From Ciborinia camelliae (lineage: Eukaryota > Ascomycota > Leotiomycetes > Helotiales > Sclerotiniaceae): 64,000 nucleotides of DNA. Below, piece by piece: positions 56,627 to 64,000 of this stretch (its first letter is position 1; every line of letters starts with the position of its first letter). The translations under genes were made by a program, and so were the position numbers. Where the stretch lies: positions 4,240,957 through 4,304,956 of the forward strand of contig JANPYM010000002.1 of the NCBI GenBank assembly GCA_025890175.1, read 5' to 3'. The notes beneath the pieces were generated by a model. The model worked only from the letters and a program-made list of their open reading frames with translations. It made no database searches and was not told where the DNA came from.

Positions 56627-57016
56627 ATGAAATTCTCCGCCCTTGCTTTAGTTTTCATGGTTAGCGCTATCAGTGTTGAAGCCTGCAAGTATTGCCAGTG
56701 CCTATTCCCAGATGGTTCTCACTGTTGTCTAGCCAAGGTAAATAATTCCTCCGTCTCATCTGAGATGGAATAATGTCTATCTATCATACAACTCATGTTT
56801 AAAATCATCAACTCTTAAAGCAAAGCTAATTCATTTCATTTTATTTCACAGGACACTCGAGTCAAGAACCAAGATTGTGGTGTCGTTTGCGCAAAATCCA
56901 GGCGTAAGGATGAGGCGTGGGTGACTCCAAACCAACAGGGTACTCCTTGTGATAGCAAGGGAACATATCAGTGTGCTACTTATTTCGAACAAGGGGGTCG
57001 CGCGAGATGTGTGTAG
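56627..57016 (+). CDS. Small secreted cysteine-rich protein
   Basis: Exons are 56627..56737 and 56852..57016, phase 0 at AAG|GAC. The donor is GTAAAT and the acceptor TTTCACAG; 91 aa. The ATG at 56627 (CAAAATGA context) is preferred over an in-frame ATG at 56483 because it starts a typical signal peptide (MKFSALALVFMVSAISVEA). The mature part of about 72 aa has ten cysteines in order C-x2-C-x-C-x8-CC then C-x3-C, C, C, C, with CKYCQCLFPDGSHCC near its start and RARCV at the end. An even number of Cys suggests five disulfides. Size, Cys content and secretion match candidate effectors or antimicrobial proteins of fungi; no specific family is recognised and no activity is claimed. Confidence 0.85.
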
Positions 57017-58206
57017 ACTCTAGAGTGAGGTTGTTGAAAAGAAGGCAAAATATGATCTAAGTACTCGATGCCTCGCAGTGTTGCAAGAATTATGTAATCA
57101 GGGTGATGGGAGATGAGATATTGGATATGGAAGATGGGAGATGAATCATGATTGCATACTTCTCCTTTTTGGGGCCAAGCCCATCTTCATAATCCCAACG
57201 CAATTAACCGCATCATCACGCAAGACTCATACTTCCACCAAGCTCGCCGTGCCATGACTTGTAGCCAAGAATAATATCATATCTCAACATGGACTACTAT
57301 TTCCATCATACCAACAATTGTCATTCGGTGCTCACCTTTCATATCCCCATCTCTAGTAGAAATTTTCTCCGCCATACATACCTCCAAGAAAATCCGGATC
57401 AACTTCCTTTCCTGAGTGGTAATTACAGCACACCTGATGCGGAAACCGGAAATCAGTATCACCATCATAACCGACTGGGCATCAATGGAGAGGTTGAACA
57501 ATCCATCAACGTCTATATTTGGGTAGCTACTAGCCGGCATGGAACGCCCCATCATTTTTAAGAATTATTGTTGAAGAGGGTATTAGTGTGGGAGTAGTGA
57601 ACTGTTCTACGTATGATTTCTGGAACCAATTGATTGTTCAAGAACTAAACTCTACGGAAAATCCAACTGAATCGAATACTGTGATTGATGTTTCTATTAT
57701 CGTATTTAGTTTGAGTGGGGTTACGACTTTAAGGGTGCTAGAAATCATTTTTTGGTAACGGTGATGACAAGACTAGTGTTTTAGCAGGTTCTGGGATTTG
57801 GAATTGATGGAAAGAATAGCGGCGACTAAGAAGGTAGGATTATGTGTTTAACTCCGAGTCTTTTTCATTAACATGTAGTGAACTCATCGAATGCCTATCA
57901 CTGAATAGAAATAGTGGATTATAGGGAGAGAGGATATAATAAAGGGGGCATGATTCAATTTAATGTTAAATACCATAAACATTTGTCCCATCCCGTTAAC
58001 GTAGAATTAATGAATATTCCTATCGTCGAGACCCTTTGAATGTATCTTAAAGGTGCTATAAATAAAAATGTGATTTATAATATGAAATAGAAATAAACAA
58101 CGCTCAAAAAGATCTCCCACACCAAACCCGCGATTCAAAACTTCAAATCAACACTAGAGACAACCCTTCAACCTTAACAATTCCCCAATCAATCCCGGGA
58201 TTGGAT
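57017..58206. other. Intergenic region, no gene seen
   Basis: Frames at 57277-57561 on both strands overlap each other and lack features. Right end is 3' flank of the subtilisin-like relic. Confidence 0.5.
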
Positions 58207-58990
58207 CTAAGTACAAAAACAATTGCATCCACCCGAAGAATCTTTGACACACTCACAACCAGAAGGACAACTTGTTGGGAGCGGGGCTGGGATCGTAATA
58301 ATACTCGTCGAGTTAGGATCACCAGCATAAAGAAGATCGCCCTCAAAGCCAAGATATCCACTGGAGTCCGTAGCAATCGGCGTCTCGACTCCTGTAGTTT
58401 CCGCAATTGGAGGTAGTTCTGCATATGATCAAATTAGCCGCTGTGCTGATCTTCACTATACAGGTTGATCAAACATACAACTGATGGTTTTAGTCGGGCC
58501 AGCAGTATCCGTGATATTATCATTATCAACACTGGTCGACAAAGCAGAGGAGGAAGCCTAAGTACTAGCTAACCCTGCAGCAAGTTTAAGTTCGTCCCTT
58601 GGTATACCGGCGTAGGCATCTGTTCTTCTCTTGGAAGGATTGTCGATTCCGTTATTCACAAAGGCATTCTTGGTCTGTTGTCCGGATCCAGTTGGGAACC
58701 CTGCGATGAGATTATTGATTTGATTTGATCGGAGACGTTTCCAGACTTTCTGTACATCGATGTCTACAATTGATTATCGGCTTTATTTGATGCGGCGGTA
58801 ATGTTGGTACCCGGAGGAATGATCATAACGTTGGGTCCATAGTTTGAAAAGGTTGACTTCTGATACTTTTCATCGGATGAAGCAACACAAGCCGAGCCAA
58901 ATCCATTTGCTTTAATCTGAGTAAAGGTTGAAGCAAATGTGGGCATAAGATGGGATAGATTGCAAATGACTGCCGAGTATTGAAGTAGAA
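58207..58990 (-). pseudogene. Relic of a secreted subtilisin-like (S8) protease
   Basis: Minus strand, in order: MPTFASTFTQIKANGFG, SSDEKYQKSTFSNYGPNV and PPGTNITAAS (the S8 SFSNYG..V.I.APG strand region), a TAG, then other-frame coding-like sequence KNAFVNNGIDNPSKRRTDAY and RDELKLAAGLAST, another TAG where CAG would be expected, then a Cys-rich tail (SGYLGFEGDLLYAG; SCPSGCECVKDSSGGCNC) ending at 58207. The catalytic Asp, His and Ser motifs are not present. The pieces look like the 3' half of a broken gene. The middle and Cys-rich tail could belong to a different secreted protein. Divergent to the I9-like gene at 59191. Confidence 0.5.
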
Positions 58991-59190
58991 GATCTGGAAG
59001 AATGCTCTTGACGACTAGCCAGTGGTGCTGTGTAACAACTTGACGTGAAAACTAGATAAAAGATTAGCTTTTATAAGCAGCTGAAGGTGGCGGTGACGTA
59101 TTCAACATTGATTGTTCCCTAATTATACTCCCCTCTTACCCCAGTTTCCGTGCCACACAAAATATTACTTGCGGAGCATTGAAATCTCAA

Positions 59191-59559
59191 ATGCTGTTCC
59201 GAAATATATTGTTCTCCCTGGCGGCAATACTTTTGGCATATCTCATCAAAATGAGCACCGCGACCGAGAACATCATTCAACCGTACCAAGTACCTTTACG
59301 AGACTGGGAGGAATTGATCCCTCAGTTATATACCATATATCTTGCGCCCGGGCATTCATTGCAAGAACACTCTGCCGCCATTCATCAAGATATTCAACCT
59401 TATGGCTACCATGTATATGATTCCGACTCCGACGATGGAAGAATTGTGTACGCTGGCAGACCGATAGGTGAAAGTTTGCTCGAAGCTATTCGATCGGATG
59501 GAGGGGTTGAGCTTGTTGAATGTGAGAGCGTACCGCAGCCCGACATTGAGTTGGAGTAG
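59191..59559 (+). CDS. Secreted I9/subtilase-propeptide-like protein
   Basis: Single-exon frame, 122 aa from ATG 59191 (an ATG at 59251 would drop the signal sequence). N-terminal hydrophobic MLFRNILFSLAAILLAYLI is a probable signal peptide. The core YTIYLAPGHSLQEHSAAIHQ, then GYHVYDSDSDDGRIVYAG and LLEAIRSDGGVELVECE, has the beta-alpha-beta pattern of inhibitor I9 domains, which occur as propeptides of subtilisins and as stand-alone protease inhibitors or chaperones in fungi. No protease domain follows, so it stands alone. It lies head-to-head with a subtilisin-like relic about 200 bp away, which may reflect an old pair or a split gene. Family call is from motif pattern only. Confidence 0.6.
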   Translation: MLFRNILFSLAAILLAYLIKMSTATENIIQPYQVPLRDWEELIPQLYTIYLAPGHSLQEHSAAIHQDIQPYGYHVYDSDSDDGRIVYAGRPIGESLLEAIRSDGGVELVECESVPQPDIELE

Positions 59560-60720
59560 CTTTTATTTTGAGATGAGGAGCAAGGTAAGTGACCGGGACT
59601 TCGACCACCAGTACTCCTGCTTTGAACATTTGTTATCCGTTGCTAATATCTGCCATCTAGACAAGAGGCTATAGAGAAAATGGGAAACGTGAAGAGACCG
59701 AGAGCAGTCGTAAAGCTCAAGACCTAGCACGGCGGCATTGAGGCTGTGGGGATATGTTTTCGTAGGAGGGATTGTCGCGCATGGTATGAGCTGGAAGACA
59801 CGATGATATTGCCAATTGAAGGGCCTTTTTTGCGTGAGTAATAATGAGATATTTGGGCCATGTCATGAGGTAAAAGATTCAATCCACTTAAACTGAGAAT
59901 GTGCCTCAATATCGAGATCAGCTCTTTCATTTTACTTGAGAATGCCAGTCCATTCGGGATATTCTGTAGAATATATTGAAGATACATACTGTCATGGATA
60001 ACCACAGAAGACACCTCTCACTTTTGATCGGCGTCATTGCCTGTCCCTGATCGCTGCCCATCTTCATTGCCCATCGCACAATGACTTTATTAGTTCGAAT
60101 ACATTCATATCAATGTTTTACACGCAGACCATTCATCGTGTATCTGGTACGGGTATTGGTGTTTGAATGCTCATAGACTTTGATAAACTAGCGGATCATG
60201 CCCAAGGCACGATCCACCGCAGTAATGGCCATCGCCACGTGATGATTGACCACGTGCATACCGCATGACCTGTCCCCAAGCTCTTCACCACCTTCGCGTC
60301 TCGTGGCCGACCCAACTAAAAACTGCAAAGTCTCTACCCAATCCACGCCCTATAGAAGGCCAGATCGGCTTCGGCACTCTAGCGTACGGCCTTCGTATAA
60401 ATACCTCGATCCAGGCATGCGCAGTACGTGTAGAGAAAAATGGAAGTCCTTGATCGATTTTGAGCTGCGAGTTGATGGCTTGCCGTGACAGTCTCACACT
60501 GAAATGACATACCTCGTAAGTACAGTTACTGATCATCGTTATTTGGTGTCACGGTGGCGTTGATCCAATTCTATTGGGCAAGTACTTGACCTTGTCACAG
60601 AATGTCACGATGGTTGTAATCAACCAACCAGCATCTGGCTGTACCGTGATATTAGTCGGACGTGATCGTGACTGCAACCTAATCCCACCGTGACAGTGAG
60701 ACGAAATGAATATGCACGCA
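59560..60720. other. Intergenic region with palindromic motifs
   Basis: Paired CACGTG sites lie at 60237-60242 and 60251-60256. At 60547-60697 TGTCACGGTGG and CCACCGTGACA are inverted, with further GTCAC/GTGAC words between them, suggesting a small element or hairpin. No gene is supported. Confidence 0.45.
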
Positions 60721-60810
60721 AAAGAATTTGTCGGAAAATAAAATATGGCCATAATCGATTGTACGTCGAGAATCTACAGAAGAGGTGTCTATGGGTATAT
60801 GAGAGGGTGT
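60721..60810. repeat. TTTGTCGGAAAAT repeat block, copy 1
   Basis: AATTTGTCGGAAAAT followed by ATCGATTGTACG, AATCTAC and GGTGTCTATGGGTATATGA. The same order recurs at 63020-63110 (ATCAATTGTGCG, AAATCTAC, GGAGTCAATGGGTATATGA), so the two form diverged direct repeats bracketing the CTCCCGGTGAGC array. Confidence 0.65.
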
Positions 60811-61368
60811 GGCGTCATTATAGTATAGAAGAGTAGGATAGTGTTTATAATAGTGTCTTAGTATGTATTTTCAGGCTTAAAGTGTTAGGCGCAACAGTAG
60901 TAATGTTTTTGGGGTGGGTTTCATGGCCAGGCCAATTGTACAGTGTTATATGTGAAGGTTTTTTTTTTTTTTTTTTTTTGGGATGGCGGCATAGTACCTT
61001 AGCCACAAAGGATCCCGCTGCGTGGGTGATGTCACAAAGAAATATAACATAAGCTTAGATATGATCAATAGAACCTTGGTGGGTGTCCTTGAGTATATAG
61101 AGGGGTCGGCGAGTGCTTTATTTTAAAAGTAGGGAGAGGGCACCGATATAGAACTTGCGGGTTGTGAATTGTTGGAATTAGCTATATGAGTGGGGCTATA
61201 GGGAATAGGTTACGGGGATCTGGGGTTGCGGGACCTGGGGTTAGAGGACCGTTGGGGGTTCAGGGTAAAGGCCGGAGAGCTAAGAGCCCTGTTCCTCTAG
61301 CGTTCCCGGGGCGTTGTTTAAGACAATGCCCTGAGGGGCGAAAGGCTGATGCAGGCTTACTACTGATT
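60811..61368. other. Non-coding region left of the box array
   Basis: Contains the poly(T) tract and a G-rich stretch (about 61190-61300). A 67-codon frame at 61186-61389 is Gly/Arg-rich without features. Confidence 0.4.
60959..60979. repeat. Poly(T) tract
   Basis: A run of 21 T, by far the longest homopolymer in the window. Read on the minus strand it is a poly(A) that could be the tail of a retroposed transcript running leftward; AATAAA occurs about 140 bp before it on that strand. Confidence 0.8.
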
Positions 61369-62861
61369 CCCGGTGACCCCCCTCGCTGATTGGGAGGGGG
61401 CGGCGGAAACGCGAATCTTGAAATTTCGATTTTTTTTTGATTTTTCTCTTTTTTTTTCTAAGGGGATCGATTGATATTTATAGGGGATTATAGGGTATCA
61501 AGGCCTAAAGAATGCTCCCGGTGAGTACCATTTTAGGGGATAAAGCCTATAAGAACCCTATCTGAATGCTCCCGGTGAGCTCTAAATAGGGTTATATCGC
61601 GATTCCCGGTGAGGTATATACGCGACCCTAATCCCGTCTCCGGTGAGCTTTTTAGGGGCTTTGTTATAGGGTTAGGTTTCGCTCCCGGTGAAGATGAAAT
61701 ACACCTAAAGGTTGCAATCCCCGGTGAAGGGTGCTACGCAAGAATTATATCCCCAAATGACCTGGTTAGGGCTGGGGTTAGGTTTACCCTATGGGGCATG
61801 GGCCCATTAGGGTCGATCAACAATACTTTATTTTATACAAGTTCATCAGACGCTCACCGGGAGGTGATAAATTATAGGCCTTTATAGGCTTTAAGTACTC
61901 CCGGTGAGCTTTTTTTAGGCATGTGTTTTAGGCTTGAGAGCCTATAATATACTCCCGGTGAGCTTTTTTGGGCTTTAGATTATAGGCCTCGAAGCCTATA
62001 AGCCATTTGCTCCCGGTGAGCTTCTCGCCCAACCTCACCGGGGATAATAATTTGTCGGAAATTATATTTTTGTAGGAGTATAAAAGGGTTATTAAGAAAT
62101 TCGATTTTATTAAAATTTTATATAATATTACAAGTATAAATGATAGTATTAGGATATCCTTTCGGTACTTTATACTTCTAGAAGAACAGAAGGGCCCTAT
62201 AGGCTTTTTTAAGCTGAAAAAAGCAGGTGACCCTTTAGACTCGAGACCTATAGCTTTTGAAAGCTCTCGTTGAATAGATCACGTGAACTTTTGAACTCTC
62301 GATAATCAACTTTCTAGGCCTTTATAGGCCTTTATAGGCTTTGAATACTCCCGGTGAGCTTTTTTAGGCATCATATCATAGGGCTAATAGCCTATAAAGT
62401 GCTCCCGGTGAGCTTTTTTAGGCATCATATTATAGGCTATTCTTAAAGTGCCATTTTAGCTCACCGGGGACAAAAAAATAATTTGTCGGAAAATATATTT
62501 GTATGGTAATATGAGGGGGGGTAAAAAAATATTCGATTTTATTAACATTATATATAATATCAAGGTCTGCAATATACTACTAGGGTCCTCTTTTTATACT
62601 GAATCTATATAAAAGAGCTAAATGACTATACAAGCTATTGTAAGCCTAGAAAAGTAAGTGACCCTCTAGGAGTAGGAACTAGCGCGTTTGAAAGCCCTCG
62701 TCGATTAAGGATAGTCGATTTTTGAAATGTTGAAATGTTGAAATGCACCCGGTGACCCCCCGATTCCTTCTTATAGGCATTTGAGCCTATAATATCACTC
62801 CCGGGGAGTCCCTTATAGGCTTCATAATAGCCTATAATACAATTGAAAGCTCCCGGTGAGC
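61369..62861. repeat. Interspersed CTCCCGGTGAGC box array with hairpin spacers
   Basis: About 18 copies of a 10-12 bp box, consensus CTCCCGGTGAGC, many followed by T5-T7. Positions begin at about 61369, 61515, 61569, 61603, 61637, 61682, 61717, 61898, 61952, 62010, 62348, 62402, 62746, 62798 and 62850; three copies (61852, 62033, 62459) are inverted (GCTCACCGGGGA). Spacers of about 20-60 bp carry TATAGGC/GCCTATA inverted repeats that fold into hairpins (for example TATAGGCCTCGAAGCCTATA). Around 62120-62300 and 62540-62720 two longer spacers are diverged copies of each other. No convincing gene; a 92-codon frame (61609-61887) only passes through the boxes as Pro/Ser-Gly-Glu. Confidence 0.75.
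62041..62720. repeat. Diverged tandem duplication of about 420 bp
   Basis: Two blocks (about 62035-62345 and 62459-62720) share order: inverted box CTCACCGGGGA, AATTTGTCGGAAA, ATTCGATTTTATTAA then TATAATAT, GTGACCCT, TTTGAAAGC and CTCGT. They are strongly diverged, so the duplication is old or mutation-accelerated. Confidence 0.6.
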
Positions 62862-63019
62862 CTTATTAGGCTTCGAATCATACCCCGAAGAGCCCTATAA
62901 GCCATTTATCAAAAGCGACGACGACGATGGTCGAAATTTTCTAAGTCCCTTTTTCGAGCCATTTTTCGGGAACTTTTTGTTAGCAAAAGTTGCATCAATA
63001 GCATTTTGCACGTAAAATA

Positions 63020-63110
63020 ATTTGTCGGAAAATAATTTTCCGACAAAATCAATTGTGCGACAGAAATCTACTAATAAGGAGTCAATGGGTATATGAATGG
63101 GGTGGGCTGA
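63020..63110. repeat. TTTGTCGGAAAAT repeat block, copy 4, with palindrome
   Basis: TTTGTCGGAAAAT is followed directly by ATTTTCCGACAAA (63021-63047), a near-perfect palindrome, then the sequence shared with 60721-60810. Other single copies of TTTGTCGGAAA are at about 62050 and 62482. Confidence 0.65.
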
Positions 63111-64000
63111 AGCCTGAAAGAAGAGTAAACATCTATATGGGTACGCTTCTCTAAGGTTTCAGCACATAAACTGCTATAATGCTGGCCCCATTCATACTGA
63201 TAGCCTGTATCTAAAGCCTATAAATGGATGGTAGGAAAGGACGGTGGTTGCATAGCTTAGGCCTTGTCGAACACCTATTTTATCTGCCGTTTATATGGTA
63301 CAAGAACTAATATCAGTTAGAGGTCTTCAAGCCTATATGTCGAGAAGTGGTAAAATAAAGCGGGTTGAGGAGCTAGTCTGATTCAGACCTATGGCGCACA
63401 TAGCATGTAGCGGTTCCAAAAAATCCCCCCACCATCTCAGGCATGTAGTGGCGAAGGTAATTCTCTAAGGGTCGTTAATTGGTCCTATATTTCTAATAAT
63501 ATGCTGGTAGAGAGCGAGTCTGTTCTAGGCCTTCGGCGCGTATAGCACGTAGCAACTCTCTATTATGCTGAAGGAATATAGTATTGGTTGATAATCCAAC
63601 TTTATCAGTACCTTGGTTGCTGTACCCGCGACCTATTGATATTTGAAAGCGTGGTATCACTTAATTTGTGACGCCCCTCAGAATATCACAGGCGCATGGT
63701 AAACATCCTACGTTGCAATCCACATGAAGTTTAGGCTTTTGGGTTGTAATTTAGGGTGACCGATGTCCTGTCAGTTTCGGCTTGGCAGGCATTGATGGGG
63801 TCTGTGGATTAGTGGCCGATGGCTATACTTATCCCAAGACACTTGGGGGTAAGCCCAAGCTGATAACCGTCTTTGGCGTGATCAGCGAAAGGTATCCTCC
63901 TCCTGAGGGGCTAATATCTCACCTTATAAGGGCACCTCGTGCCTGTAATATTGTGCGGTAGACCGTCCTTTGGGGAACATAGTGAAGGCAAATGGATAAT
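63111..64000. other. Non-coding region with degenerate repeated blocks
   Basis: Two similar blocks (about 63375-63425 and 63510-63560) contain GTCTG, CCT, GGCGC, ATAGCA and GTAGC in the same order. No ORF of note; the sequence continues past the window end. It may be part of the same repeat domain as the box array. Confidence 0.45.

Noticed and set aside
61609..61887. 92-codon plus frame in the box array
   Set aside because: It only reads through the repeated boxes (Pro/Ser-Gly-Glu) and is not supported as a gene.
61369..62861. CRISPR-like array
   Set aside because: Boxes are about 12 bp, irregularly spaced, in both orientations, with related hairpin spacers, in a eukaryotic genome without cas genes.

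Overview
This window is nuclear DNA of a filamentous ascomycete. Short introns with GTAAGT/GTATGT-type donors and CTAAC/CTAAT branch points interrupt most genes. The tRNA genes carry introns, and single-copy eukaryotic genes are present (MIA40, BOS1, GUA1, THI80, NTA1, OM14). A Leotiomycete, perhaps of the Botrytis/Sclerotinia type, fits the gene content and the very AT-rich repeat islands, but that is inference and no marker in the window settles it.

Layout. 1-920: 3' part of an SNG1-like membrane protein gene. 2.4-3.3 kb: disordered RS-rich protein with a glycine-rich tail. 4.1-9.6 kb: four intron-containing tRNA genes (two Ile-AAT, Pro-TGG, Ser-TGA) around a secreted Ser/Thr-rich protein. 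10.5-21.1 kb is the conserved housekeeping block: AT-hook protein, BTB protein, OM14-like outer-membrane protein, MIA40 divergent from thiamine pyrophosphokinase, then GMP synthase. 22-23.5 kb: secreted aspartic protease. 23.5-28.5 kb: no gene seen. 28.6-31.1 kb: DUF4139-type protein with an FG-motif insert and a GC-AG intron. 33-38.1 kb is decayed and repetitive: a broken coiled-coil membrane protein gene, a Ty3/gypsy pol relic, a 643-bp element with perfect 42-bp TIRs and TA target duplications, and an AT-rich satellite island. 39-40.4 kb: protein kinase with a 17-nt microexon. 41-46.3 kb: a TIR element, a broken NTA1-like relic, and intact NTA1, whose catalytic cysteine codon is split at a 13-nt microexon. 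49-52.2 kb: BOS1 SNARE and a small membrane protein. 52.8-56.2 kb: two further terminal-repeat elements. 56.6-57 kb: small secreted cysteine-rich protein. 58.2-59.6 kb: subtilisin-like relic divergent from an I9-propeptide-like protein. 60.7-64 kb: no convincing gene, but an unusual interspersed array of a CTCCCGGTGAGC box with TATAGGC-type hairpins and repeated TTTGTCGGAAAAT blocks.

Functional links. MIA40 and OM14 serve mitochondrial biogenesis, BOS1 serves ER-Golgi fusion, GUA1 and THI80 serve GMP and thiamine-diphosphate synthesis, and NTA1 serves the N-degron pathway. The secreted proteins (aspartic protease, Ser/Thr-rich protein, 10-Cys protein, I9-like peptide) suit a saprotroph or pathogen. 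Multi-exon coordinates are spans and the exons are given in the evidence. All splice calls come from reading consensus sites and frame by eye.
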